Assembly: GCF_000959725.1 (NCBI RefSeq)
Contig: NZ_CP009323.1
Coordinates: 2,232,001 to 2,296,000, forward strand
From: Burkholderia gladioli
Lineage (GTDB): Bacteria > Pseudomonadota > Gammaproteobacteria > Burkholderiales > Burkholderiaceae
DNA: 64,000 bases
Direction of reading: 5' to 3'
Each line of letters begins with the position of its first letter. Positions within the stretch are counted from its first letter, which is position 1. The notes below the pieces were generated by a model. It was not told the origin of the DNA, searched no databases, and saw only the letters and a program-made list of their open reading frames with translations. The position numbers were made by a program, and so were the translations under genes. Below, piece by piece: positions 55,477 through 63,791 of this stretch.

Positions 55477-56115
55477 ATGGCGGCCACGCTTGCCGGCTGG
55501 ACCTTCCGTGCCGCGCGTCCCGAGGATGCGGCGGCCTGCGCGCCGCTGATCCTCGCCTCGGGCGTGCGCGAATTCGGTTTCTTCCTCGGCGCGGTGCCCG
55601 AGGCGATGACGGCCTTCCTGGCGACGGCCTTCGCCTCCTCGCTCGGCCGTTTCTCGTGGCGCCGCCATCGCGTCGCGATCGCGCCCGACGGCCGGATCGC
55701 CGGCGTGCTGGCCGCCCACGACGGCCGCCTGACGAGCCTCGACGATCCGCACGTGGCCTGGATGCTGCTGCGCGTGTTCGGAGCGCGCCGCACGGTGGCG
55801 GCCCTGCTGCGCGGGCTGGTGCTCGAGGGCGAGCTGCCCGCGCCGAAGCGCGCCCAGACGCATGTCGCCCATTGCGCGATCGACGAGCGCTGGCGCGGCA
55901 CCGGCGTGTTCACCGCGCTGTTCGAGGATGCCCGTCGCGCCGGCGCGCTGGCCGACGGCGAGGGCCGCGAAGTGGTGCTCGACGTGCTGCTGAGCAACCC
56001 GCGCGCGGCCGCGCTTTACCGGCGCCTCGGCTTCGTCGAGCAGCCGCGCGCGAAGCCGGTCTCGCGCAAGCTGCCGGCCGAGCTCGAGTCGATCCGCATG
56101 CGGCTCGGGCGCTGA
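55477..56115 (+). CDS. GNAT-family N-acyltransferase
   Basis: This 212-residue protein has the GNAT acyl-CoA loop around IDERWRGTGVFTALFEDA (Q/R-x-x-G-x-G/A variant) and the C-terminal NPRAAALYRRLGFVE, the classic GNAT signature. Its start lies 8 nt after wcbT, so the two are co-transcribed. The bacterial ceramide synthase described in Caulobacter is, as I recall, also a GNAT-like acyltransferase. Acylation of the amino group of a WcbT product is therefore a possibility, not a demonstration. It is the last gene of the capsule locus. Confidence 0.83.
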   Translation: MAATLAGWTFRAARPEDAAACAPLILASGVREFGFFLGAVPEAMTAFLATAFASSLGRFSWRRHRVAIAPDGRIAGVLAAHDGRLTSLDDPHVAWMLLRVFGARRTVAALLRGLVLEGELPAPKRAQTHVAHCAIDERWRGTGVFTALFEDARRAGALADGEGREVVLDVLLSNPRAAALYRRLGFVEQPRAKPVSRKLPAELESIRMRLGR

Positions 56116-56147
56116 GCGCCGCGCGGCTTGCGTTTTCCGCTTCTTCC

Positions 56148-57137
56148 TCAATATCTCCCGAACATCGCCTGCAGGGCCGCCGGGTCGTCGGTGCCGCTGA
56201 GGCCCAGCGCGAGCAGGATGCGCGCCTTCTGCGGGATCTGGTCGTCGGCGCTGAGCCAGCCGTAGTCGTCGTCGGGCTGCGCGCCGTTGTGCGTGACCAC
56301 GCCGGCGCCCGTGCGCGAGGCCCGCAGCACCCGCGTGCCGCGTCGGCTCGCCTCGCGCAGCGCCGTCACCAGCCGCGCCGGCACGTTGCCGTTGCCGCTG
56401 CCCGCCAGCACCAGCCCGCGCGCCGGCGCGGCCGCGTCGAGCCAGGCAGGATCGAGATCGTCGTGGGTCAGCACGATGTCCACGCGCGGCAGCGCGGGCA
56501 GGGCCGCCGCCGACCAGGGCGTGGCCACCGTGTGCAGGCGCGAGGGCCGGCGGTAGTAGCGCGGCCGGCCGTCCACCACCAGCCCCAGCGGGCCATAGGG
56601 CGAGCGGAACGCCTCCAGCTTGAAGCTGTGCTGCTTGACCACGTCGCGCGCGCTGTGGATCTCGTCGTTGGCGACCACCAGCGTGCCGAGCCCGTAGGAA
56701 GCCGGATGCGCGGCCACCGCGATGGCCGCGTAGAGGTTCAGCGCGGCGTCCGAGCTGAGCGCCGAGGGCGGGCGCATCGCGCCGACCACCACCACCGGCT
56801 TGGGGTTCTTCAGCGTCAGGTGCAGGAAGTAGGCGCTCTCCTCGATGGTGTCGGTGCCCTGGACGAGCACCACGCCGTCCACCTCGGGATCGGCCAGCCG
56901 CGCGGCCACGCATTGCGCGATCGCGCATAGCTCGGCATTGCCGAAATTCTCGGAGCCAGTCTGCATCAGTTGCTCGGCCTGCAGCGTGGCGAGCCCGGCC
57001 GCCTGCGGCGCCAGCGCGAGAACCGACTCGATGCCGAGCACCGAGCAGGCGTAGGAGGCGGTCTGCGCGGGCGCGGCGCCCTGGCCGGCGATGGTGCCGC
57101 CGGTGCCGATCACGGCGATGTGCGGAAGGGTTTGCAT
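56148..57137 (-). CDS. L-asparaginase (type II-like, cytoplasmic)
   Basis: This 329-residue amidohydrolase converts asparagine to aspartate and ammonia. Both catalytic threonine regions are present: IGTGGTIAGQG at the N-terminus and VLVQGTDTIEESAYF around residue 90, as are the TTHNGAQP-like VVTHNGAQPDDDYG and GSGNGNVP segments. I see no signal peptide, so it is probably cytosolic despite type II features. It lies downstream of the DadA-like gene (77 nt) and converges with the capsule operon's GNAT gene (33-nt gap). Confidence 0.93.
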   Translation of the reverse strand: MQTLPHIAVIGTGGTIAGQGAAPAQTASYACSVLGIESVLALAPQAAGLATLQAEQLMQTGSENFGNAELCAIAQCVAARLADPEVDGVVLVQGTDTIEESAYFLHLTLKNPKPVVVVGAMRPPSALSSDAALNLYAAIAVAAHPASYGLGTLVVANDEIHSARDVVKQHSFKLEAFRSPYGPLGLVVDGRPRYYRRPSRLHTVATPWSAAALPALPRVDIVLTHDDLDPAWLDAAAPARGLVLAGSGNGNVPARLVTALREASRRGTRVLRASRTGAGVVTHNGAQPDDDYGWLSADDQIPQKARILLALGLSGTDDPAALQAMFGRY

Positions 57138-57214
57138 CGTAGTCCGAAGTGGGGAAAGCGGCGCCGCGCTTCGGCGGCGGTCGAGGCCGCGGGTTCGGGC
57201 GGATCCGGGCGGCG

Positions 57215-58456
57215 TCAGTGCGCGAAGCTCGCGTGCAGCGGCTGGCCGCTGTCGCCGGCCAGCCAGTCGGCCAGCAGCGCGGCCGAGCCGGTCGCGAGCG
57301 TGAAGCCGAGCGCGCCGTGGCCGAGGTTGAGCCACAGGTTGCGATAGCGGGTCGGGCCGATGATCGGCGTGCCGGTCGGCGTGGCCGGGCGCAGGCCGCA
57401 CCAGCGCTGCGGCTCGGCGCCGGCCGCGATCTCCGGAAACAGCGCGGCGACCTCAGCTTCCAGGCTCGCCAGCCGGGCCGGATCGGGCGCCGGCGAGGCA
57501 TCGATGTCGGCGATGCCGGCCGCGCGCAGCCGCGTGCCGAGCCGTGCATAGACGACCTTGCGCGCGAAGTCGGTCAGGCTCGCGCGCGGCACGCCCGCGC
57601 CTGGCGGCAGGTGGTAGGTGAGGCTGTAGCCCTTCAGCGGCCAGATCGGCACCTGGATGCCGAGCGGGCGCAGCAGCGCGGGCGCGGCGGCGCCGGCGGC
57701 GATCACCAGATGGTCGGCGGCCAGCGGCTCGCCGCCGTGCAACGCCGTCACGCGGCCGTCGCGTCCGGCATGCAGGGCATCGATGGCGGTGTCGGTCAGG
57801 ATCGATACGCCGCGCTCGCGCAGCAGGGCCGCGAGCCCGGTGCAGAAGCGTTGGCAATCGGCGGTGTCCTCGCTGGGCGTGTGGATGCCGCCCGCGAAGC
57901 GGCCGCGCAGCCGCGCCAGCGAGGGTTCGAGCGCGATGCAGGCGTCCATCTCGAGGGCGGCTTGCTCGCAGCCCAGTGCGCGCTGCAATTCGAGCTGGGC
58001 GATCGCCGCCTGCATCGCGGCGGGCTCGCGATGCAGCACCAGCTTGCCGGATGGCACGAAGTCGAAATCGAGCGAGGGTTCGGCCGCGATCAGCTCGTTC
58101 ATCAGCGTGCGGCTCAGGAACGACAGCGACAGCAGCCGGCGCGTGGTCAGCGCGCTGCGCGAGCGCGTGCAGGCGGCCAGGAAGGCGAAGCACCAGCGCC
58201 ATTGGCGCGGGTCCAGCGAGGGCTGGAAGCGCACCGGCGAGTCGCGCCGCGTGAGCCAGCCCGGCAGCTTGCCGATCACGCCCGGATCCGCGAGCGGCGC
58301 GACGTAGCTGTAGGAGAGCTGGCCGCCATTGCCGGCGCTGGTCTGGCCGGCCACCTCGGGCCCGCGCTCGACCACCGTGACGGCGTGCCCGGCCCGGCTC
58401 AGGGTATAGGCGCTCGACAGGCCGATCACGCCCGCGCCGACGATCAGGATATGCAT
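57215..58456 (-). CDS. FAD-dependent D-amino acid dehydrogenase-like oxidoreductase (DadA family)
   Basis: This 413-residue flavoprotein has the N-terminal Rossmann motif VGAGVIGLSSAYTLSRAG and the DadA-type YVAPLADPGVIGKLP, RPLGIQVPIWPLKGYSLT and GLRPATPTGTPIIGP segments, ending in WLNLGHGALGFTLATGSA. The family oxidises D-amino acids (or similar amines) and passes electrons to the quinone pool. The start at 58456 (MHILIVGAG) is canonical. The neighbouring asparaginase suggests an amino-acid-use cluster. Confidence 0.92.
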   Translation of the reverse strand: MHILIVGAGVIGLSSAYTLSRAGHAVTVVERGPEVAGQTSAGNGGQLSYSYVAPLADPGVIGKLPGWLTRRDSPVRFQPSLDPRQWRWCFAFLAACTRSRSALTTRRLLSLSFLSRTLMNELIAAEPSLDFDFVPSGKLVLHREPAAMQAAIAQLELQRALGCEQAALEMDACIALEPSLARLRGRFAGGIHTPSEDTADCQRFCTGLAALLRERGVSILTDTAIDALHAGRDGRVTALHGGEPLAADHLVIAAGAAAPALLRPLGIQVPIWPLKGYSLTYHLPPGAGVPRASLTDFARKVVYARLGTRLRAAGIADIDASPAPDPARLASLEAEVAALFPEIAAGAEPQRWCGLRPATPTGTPIIGPTRYRNLWLNLGHGALGFTLATGSAALLADWLAGDSGQPLHASFAH

Positions 58457-58602
58457 GTCGGGCCTCTCGCCTCCTCGTGATCCGTGGTGGATGGGCGGCG
58501 CAATCGCCGCGACCGGTGCACTGTAGACCGCGCCGTGCCGCGCGCATTGCACGCGCCGGCCGGAAAATAGAAGATTCGCGTCAGACCTTTGCCGGGCACC
58601 GC

Positions 58603-59754
58603 TCAGCTTGGCTCGTCCGCATCGCGATCCGGCTCCGCTTCGTCATCGCTTCCGCTGCTCGCGTTCGCGCCGTTTCCGCTGCCGCCGCGCGCGCCGCGCA
58701 GCTTGCCCGGCGTCACGCCATATACCTCGCGGAACACGCGGATGAAATGCGCGGCATCGGCGAAGCCGCATTCGTAGGCGATGTCGGTGATCCGGCGCGT
58801 GGTGTTGACCAGCATCCAGCGCGCGTAACGCAGCCGCATGCGCCGGTAGAACTCGTTCGGCGAGCAGTCCATCTCGGCCGCGAAGGCGCGCTCCAGGCGC
58901 CGCACGCTGCTGCCCGTCATGCGCGCGATCGCGGCGATCGTCAGCGGCGCCTCGAGGTTCTCCTCCATCAGCAGCACCGCGTGCCGCACCGTCGCGTCGT
59001 CGACCGACAGGTAGCCGAGCGCGGCGCGCCGTTCCACGAAGGAGGCGCCCTTGCGACGGCTGACCGTCATCTGGTGGATCACCTTGGAGGCGCGGTCGGG
59101 GCCGCAGTGCAGGCTGATCAGCCGCGTGGCCAGCTCGACGATCGAGATGCCGCCGGCGCAGGTGATGCGCTCGCCGTCGATCAGGTAGTCGGCATGCGTG
59201 ACCAGGCGCAGCGCCGGGAAGCGCTCGCGATAGTCGTCGACGTGGAAGCTGTGGATGCAGGCGACGCGATCGTCCATCAGGCCCGCTTGCGCCAGCACGA
59301 AGCTGCCGGTGCAGAGCCCGACCAGCGGCACGCCGGCATCCGCCGCGCGCCGCAGGTAGGCCCAGTAGCGCGGGTCGACCTGCTCGAGCTGCGGCAGCAG
59401 CCCGCCGATCACCACCAGGTAGTCGAAGCGCGCCGGATCGGGGAAGGCCTCCTGTACCGGCACCGGAATCCCGCAGCTCGCCTCGATCGTCTCGCCCTCG
59501 ATGCCGGCCACGGTCCAGGCGCAGCGCAATGGGCGGCTCTGGTCGCCGCGGTCGGCCGCGTGGCGCAGCGCGTCGCAGAGGCCGGCCAGCGACAGCAGGG
59601 GGAAGCGCGGCCACAGCAGGATCGCCACGCTCAGCTCGGCGCCGCCGCCCGCGCGGCTCGCCCGCGCCTCGCCCGCGCGCTGCCGGGCGTCGAGCGTCTC
59701 GACCAGGGATGCACTCGATTCGCTGGAGCGCGAGGCAGGGGCGGAGGGGTTCAT
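58603..59754 (-). CDS. GlxA-family transcriptional regulator (AraC C-terminal HTH)
   Basis: This 383-residue regulator has an N-terminal class I glutamine-amidotransferase-like domain (about 40-220) with GLCTGSFVLAQAGLM at the nucleophile-elbow position. An AraC-type DNA-binding domain follows (about 250-350; APLTIAAIARMTGSSVRRLERAF, then DIAYECGFADAAHFIRVFREVYG). Related proteins control arginine and choline-type catabolism, but the effector here is not knowable from sequence. It lies upstream of the dadA-like gene and divergent to a LivJ-type binding protein across a 249-nt gap. Confidence 0.92.
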   Translation of the reverse strand: MNPSAPASRSSESSASLVETLDARQRAGEARASRAGGGAELSVAILLWPRFPLLSLAGLCDALRHAADRGDQSRPLRCAWTVAGIEGETIEASCGIPVPVQEAFPDPARFDYLVVIGGLLPQLEQVDPRYWAYLRRAADAGVPLVGLCTGSFVLAQAGLMDDRVACIHSFHVDDYRERFPALRLVTHADYLIDGERITCAGGISIVELATRLISLHCGPDRASKVIHQMTVSRRKGASFVERRAALGYLSVDDATVRHAVLLMEENLEAPLTIAAIARMTGSSVRRLERAFAAEMDCSPNEFYRRMRLRYARWMLVNTTRRITDIAYECGFADAAHFIRVFREVYGVTPGKLRGARGGSGNGANASSGSDDEAEPDRDADEPS

Positions 59755-60003
59755 GCGCGAACTCGGGGAAGGGGGATCGGGCGGATGGCGCGGGCGCCGA
59801 TGCCGGATCCGGGGAGGGTGGATCGATTGTAGCCGGCCGCGCCGGGGCCGCCCAGGCGTGACGCATTTGTTCTATTTCCGGGCAGATCGGTTCAATGCCA
59901 CGGCTTTGTGGCTGCCTACATTCGATCCCGTCGACAAGTCCCCGCGCGCCGCCGGCGGTGCGCGGAACTCCCTTATTCAACGATCACATCAGGCGGGTGG
60001 AGC

Positions 60004-61215
60004 ATGAGCAAGCACAGCAGCAAGGCGGGGTATCGCGGGCCGGGGCCGGCAGGCGCGGGTCGACTGGCGGCGCGGGTGACGATGGCGGCGCTGGTGACGG
60101 CCACGGCGCTGGCCGGCCTGGCCTGGCCGCCGGCCCGGGCGGCACAGGCCGACGAACTGGTCCGGATCGGCGAGGCCGCGCCCGTGACCGGCCCTGCCTC
60201 CTACCTGGGCAAGGACACCGAGAACGGCGCGCGGCTCGCGGTGGAGGAGATCAACCGCGGCGCCCTGGTGATCGGCGGGCGGCGCATCACCCTGGTGTTC
60301 GACGCGCAGGACGATGCCGGCGATCCGCGCCAGGCGACCCAGGTGGCGCAGAAGCTGGTCGACGACAAGGTGGTGGCGGTGGTCGGCCACATGCAGTCGG
60401 GCTCGACCATCCCCGCCTCGCGCATCTATCACGACGCGGGCATCGTGCAGGTCTCGCCCTCTGCCACCAATCCCGCCTACACGCGGCAGGGTTTCGCCAC
60501 CGCCTACCGGGTGGTCGCCACCGACGCGCAGCAGGGGCCGACGCTGGCCGACTATGCCGCGCATACGCTGCGGGTGAAGTCGGTGGCGATCGTCGACGAC
60601 TCGACCGCCTATGGGCAGGGGCTGGCCGTCGAGTTCGAGCAGCGCGCGAAGGCCGACGGGATCCGCGTGCTCTCGCATGACGCGAGCACCGACAAGGCCG
60701 TCGATTTCCGCGCGATCCTCACCAGGATCAAGGGCGAGAAGCCCGACGCGATCATGTACGGCGGCCTGGACGGCACCGGCGGCCCCTTCGTCAAGCAGGC
60801 GCGCCAGCTCGGCATGGCGGTCAAGGTGCTGGCCGGCGACGGCCTGTGCGCCGACGACCTGGCCAAGCTGGCCGGCGAGGCGGCCGACGACGTGATCTGC
60901 TCGATCGCCGGCGCGCCGCTCATGAAGATGGCTGGCGGCCCGGCCTTCGTCCAGCGCTACCAGGCGCGCTTCGGCCACCCGCCGGTGCTCAACGCGCCGT
61001 TCGCCTACGACGCGGTGGGGATCATCGTCGACGCGATGAAGCGCGCGCAGTCGACCGAGCCCGCCAGGATCCTCGCGGCGATGCCGGCCACGCGCTACCA
61101 GGGCGTGCTCGGCGAGACGCAGTTCGATGCGAAAGGCGATCTGCGCCACGGCGTGATCTCGCTCTACCGCTACGTGGGCGGCAAGCAGAGCCTGCTCGGG
61201 GTGGTCGAGCAGTGA
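60004..61215 (+). CDS. Branched-chain amino acid ABC transporter substrate-binding protein (LivJ/LivK family)
   Basis: This 403-residue periplasmic receptor has a long signal peptide (about residues 1-47, ending ARAAQA). The mature protein reads EAAPVTGPASYLGKD, GHMQSGSTIPAS, VSPSATNPAYTRQG, IVDDSTAYGQGLAVEF and NAPFAYDAVGII. The type I periplasmic fold with two lobes is evident. No permease or ATPase genes follow, so it must use components encoded elsewhere. The start at 60004 has GGTGGAGC upstream. Confidence 0.94.
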   Translation: MSKHSSKAGYRGPGPAGAGRLAARVTMAALVTATALAGLAWPPARAAQADELVRIGEAAPVTGPASYLGKDTENGARLAVEEINRGALVIGGRRITLVFDAQDDAGDPRQATQVAQKLVDDKVVAVVGHMQSGSTIPASRIYHDAGIVQVSPSATNPAYTRQGFATAYRVVATDAQQGPTLADYAAHTLRVKSVAIVDDSTAYGQGLAVEFEQRAKADGIRVLSHDASTDKAVDFRAILTRIKGEKPDAIMYGGLDGTGGPFVKQARQLGMAVKVLAGDGLCADDLAKLAGEAADDVICSIAGAPLMKMAGGPAFVQRYQARFGHPPVLNAPFAYDAVGIIVDAMKRAQSTEPARILAAMPATRYQGVLGETQFDAKGDLRHGVISLYRYVGGKQSLLGVVEQ

Positions 61216-61231
61216 GACGCGCCGCGCCGGG

Positions 61232-62149
61232 CTAGCGGCGTGGCGGCTCGGGCAGGTTCAGCGCGGGCACACGCGCGAACAGCTCGGCGACGAAATCCAT
61301 GAACACGATCGCGCGCCGCGACAGCAGGCGGTTCGCAGCGTACAGCAGGTGAATCGGCACCGGCGGCGCGGCATGCTCGTCGAGCAGCAGTTGCAGGCGG
61401 CCGTCCGCGAGGCCGGCCTCGAACAGCCAGCGCGGGCCGTGGGCGATGCCGACGCCGGCCAGCACCGCTTCCTGTACCGCCTGCGGGGAATTCACACGCA
61501 GGCGCCCCGAGACGGCGACCTCGCCGTCTCGAAACGGCCAGGCAGCCTGCGAGGCCAGCAGCGTATAGACGATGCAGTCGTGCTCGCGCAACGCGGCCGG
61601 CGTGGCCGGCGCACCGTGCCGCGCGAGGTAGTCGCGGCTCGCCACGCACACGCGCGCGAAGCGGCCGATGCGCCGCGCGCGCAGTGCGCTGTCCTCCAGG
61701 TGGCCGATCCGGATCGCCAGCTCGGCGCCCTCGTCGAGCAGGTTCACGTAGCGGTCCTGGATCTGCAGCTCGAGCGACAGGCCGGGATAGCGTTCGAGGA
61801 AGGCCGGCACCTGCGGCATCACGAAGGCGTGGGCCAGCGCGGTCGGGCAGGCCACGCGCAGGGATCCCGAGGGCGCGAGCTCGTCGCGCAGGGAAGATTC
61901 CGATTCGTCGACCGCGTCGAGGATGCGCCGCACCTCGGCGTAATAGCGCTCGCCTTCGGGCGTGAGCGAGAGCCGGCGCGTCGAGCGATGCAGCAGCCGC
62001 ACGCGCAGATGCGCCTCCAGCGCGGCCACATGGCGGCTGACGTTGGGCTGGCCGAGCCCGAGGTCGCGCGCGGCGGCCGAGAAGCTGCCGGTTTCCACCG
62101 CGCGAGCGAAGCAGCTCATCAACAGGAAGCGATCCATCCCGAACCTCAT
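61232..62149 (-). CDS. LysR-type transcriptional regulator
   Basis: This 305-residue LTTR has an N-terminal winged HTH (about 1-60; AVETGSFSAAARDLGLGQPNVSRHVAALE) and a C-terminal effector domain. It is divergent to the SDR gene at 62286, with a 136-nt AT-richer gap that could hold its operator, so it likely controls that gene. The subfamily resembles the CrgA/DsdC-like group common in Burkholderia, whose effectors are mostly unknown. Confidence 0.93.
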   Translation of the reverse strand: MRFGMDRFLLMSCFARAVETGSFSAAARDLGLGQPNVSRHVAALEAHLRVRLLHRSTRRLSLTPEGERYYAEVRRILDAVDESESSLRDELAPSGSLRVACPTALAHAFVMPQVPAFLERYPGLSLELQIQDRYVNLLDEGAELAIRIGHLEDSALRARRIGRFARVCVASRDYLARHGAPATPAALREHDCIVYTLLASQAAWPFRDGEVAVSGRLRVNSPQAVQEAVLAGVGIAHGPRWLFEAGLADGRLQLLLDEHAAPPVPIHLLYAANRLLSRRAIVFMDFVAELFARVPALNLPEPPRR

Positions 62150-62285
62150 TCATGCGAATTGAGCATGAATTGTATGTAAATCGAACGTCTTATGCTTTTC
62201 GAGGCAGGGCGGCATGCTGGATGGGTGGCGAACGGCGGATCGGCCGCCGTCGCCCCTCATCCATTCCCATCAAGGAGAAGCATTC

Positions 62286-63038
62286 ATGTCCCGCTTGCAA
62301 GGCAAACGCACGTTGATCACCGGCGGCACCAGCGGAATTGGCCTGGCCACGGCCAAGCGGTTTCTGGCCGAAGGTGCACGCGTGATCGTGACCGGCCAGG
62401 ATCCGGAACGCCTGGAGCGCGCCCGCGTCGAACTCGGCAGCGAGGTGCTGGCGCTGCGCGCCGATTCGGCCGAGCTCGGCGAGCAGCAGCGGCTCGCGCA
62501 GGCCGTCGCCGACCATTACGGCCAGCTCGACGTCGCCTTCCTCAATGCCGGCGTATCGGTCTGGCTGCCGATCGAGCAGTGGACCGAGCCGATGTTCGCG
62601 CGCTCGCTCGACGTCAATCTCAAGGGCCCGTTCTTCCTGATCCAAGCGCTGCTGCCGGTGTTCGCGAATCCGGCCTCGGTGGTGCTCAATACCTCGATCA
62701 ACGCGCACGTCGGCGCGGTGCGTTCCTCGGTCTACGCGGCTTCGAAGGCGGCCCTGCTGTCGCTGTCGAAGACGCTGTCGAGCGAGCTGCTCGAGCGCGG
62801 CGTGCGCATCAACGCGGTCAGTCCGGGGCCCGTCGACACGCCGCTCTACGACAAGCTCGGCATTCCCGATGCGTATCGCGAGCAGGTCGGGCGCGAGATC
62901 CTCGCCTCGATTCCGGCTGGTCGCTTCGGCTTGGCCGAGGAGGTGGCCAGCGCGGTGCTGCACCTGGCCTCGGACGAATCGGCCTGGAGCGTCGGTAGCG
63001 AGATCGTGGTCGACGGCGGGCGGATGTTGAACGGCTGA
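62286..63038 (+). CDS. Short-chain dehydrogenase/reductase
   Basis: This 250-residue classical SDR has TGGTSGIGLATAKRF, FLNAGVSV, LNTSINA and SVYAASKAALLSLSKTLSSEL (Ser-Tyr-Lys), then INAVSPGPVDTPLYDK and the C-terminal VDGGRMLNG. A strong AAGGAGAAG ribosome site precedes the ATG. Its substrate is unknown. It is divergent to the LysR gene and is immediately followed by a truncated second LysR fragment. Confidence 0.92.
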   Translation: MSRLQGKRTLITGGTSGIGLATAKRFLAEGARVIVTGQDPERLERARVELGSEVLALRADSAELGEQQRLAQAVADHYGQLDVAFLNAGVSVWLPIEQWTEPMFARSLDVNLKGPFFLIQALLPVFANPASVVLNTSINAHVGAVRSSVYAASKAALLSLSKTLSSELLERGVRINAVSPGPVDTPLYDKLGIPDAYREQVGREILASIPAGRFGLAEEVASAVLHLASDESAWSVGSEIVVDGGRMLNG

Positions 63039-63052
63039 GGTGTTGGCGCGGG

Positions 63053-63436
63053 TCAGCCGCGCCAGGTCGCGCCGGCCAGCCCCGCCACCAGCGCGTCGAA
63101 CACCACGCGGATCCGCCTGGGCACCGGCCCGCGTTGCGGGCGGTAGACGTGCAGCTTCCAGGGCTGCGGCTCGAAGCGGCGCAGCACGCGAACCAGCCGC
63201 CTGTTCTCGAGCTGCGGGCGGACCAGGTATTCGGCGCACTGGCTGAAGCCGAGGCCCGCGCAGGTCGCGGCGATCTCGGCCTCGACGTCGTCGGTGACGA
63301 AGACCGGGGCGGGCGTCTGGAACGGCGTGTCGCCGCGGAACAGCCAGGGCCGCCCGCTAGCACGGTCGATCAGTCTGGTGACGCGCAGGGCGGCCAGCGC
63401 GGTGGGCGTGTTCGGCTCGCCGACGCGCAAAAGCAA
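63053..63436 (-). pseudogene. Truncated LysR-type regulator (C-terminal half only)
   Basis: The frame encodes a C-terminal LTTR effector region: TALAALRVTRLIDRASGRPW, GLGFSQCAEYLVRP, LVRVLRRFEPQPWKLHVYRPQR and VFDALVAGL. No HTH half is upstream; the reading frame meets a strong hairpin at 63437-63462 and unrelated sequence after about 63430. A full LTTR is about 300 aa, so roughly the first 170 residues are missing. The break looks like a rearrangement or insertion junction rather than a frameshift. Confidence 0.75.
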
Positions 63437-63465
63437 AAAGCCCGGTCGTGAGACCGGGCTTTCTT
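63435..63465. terminator. Rho-independent terminator hairpin at the LysR break
   Basis: An 11-bp perfect stem (AAAGCCCGGTC, 63437-63447, with 63452-63462) closes a GTGA loop, with a T-rich tail when read leftward (TTTTTGCTTTT). It best terminates leftward transcription, which does not match a visible gene to its right, so that gene may have been lost. Confidence 0.75.
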
Positions 63466-63791
63466 GTCACGACGATCTATCCGCCGAGTCCATGAGGGAG
63501 TGGTGGGCGACGCCGTAACGCGTCAAGCCGAGTGACGTGCAGCGGCTGGTCCTGAAGGTCATCTCGTTGCGGCGCCTGCTTAGGGCGAGCGTCGAGGACG
63601 CGCGGCAGGTCCGCGTCGCGGCGGGAGAGCGGTATGTCGTCGCGCCGGACTCCCCAGGCGTCAGTCGGAAGTCCCGGGAGCTAGAGCCGAATAAACCGAC
63701 ACAGAGTGACAGCCCGGTAACTCTGCCGGTTGCAGCCGGGAACGCCCTCCTGATAATGTCTCGAAGCCACAACAAAAGAGAGGGCCGACTT
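63466..63791. other. Gene-poor stretch at the right boundary
   Basis: I see no supportable protein gene here. A 102-codon leftward frame exists but has no recognisable composition or ribosome site. The stretch ends with a promoter-like site and the start of the partial gene at 63792. Confidence 0.5.
63730..63757 (+). promoter_or_regulatory. Candidate sigma-70 promoter for the right-edge gene
   Basis: TTGCAG (63730-63735), a 16-nt spacer and GATAAT (63752-63757) form a fair -35/-10 pair, 35 nt before the start at 63792. Confidence 0.4.

Noticed and set aside
63467..63775. 102-codon leftward frame
   Set aside because: No family signal, no ribosome site, Arg/Ser/Thr-rich shadow-like composition.
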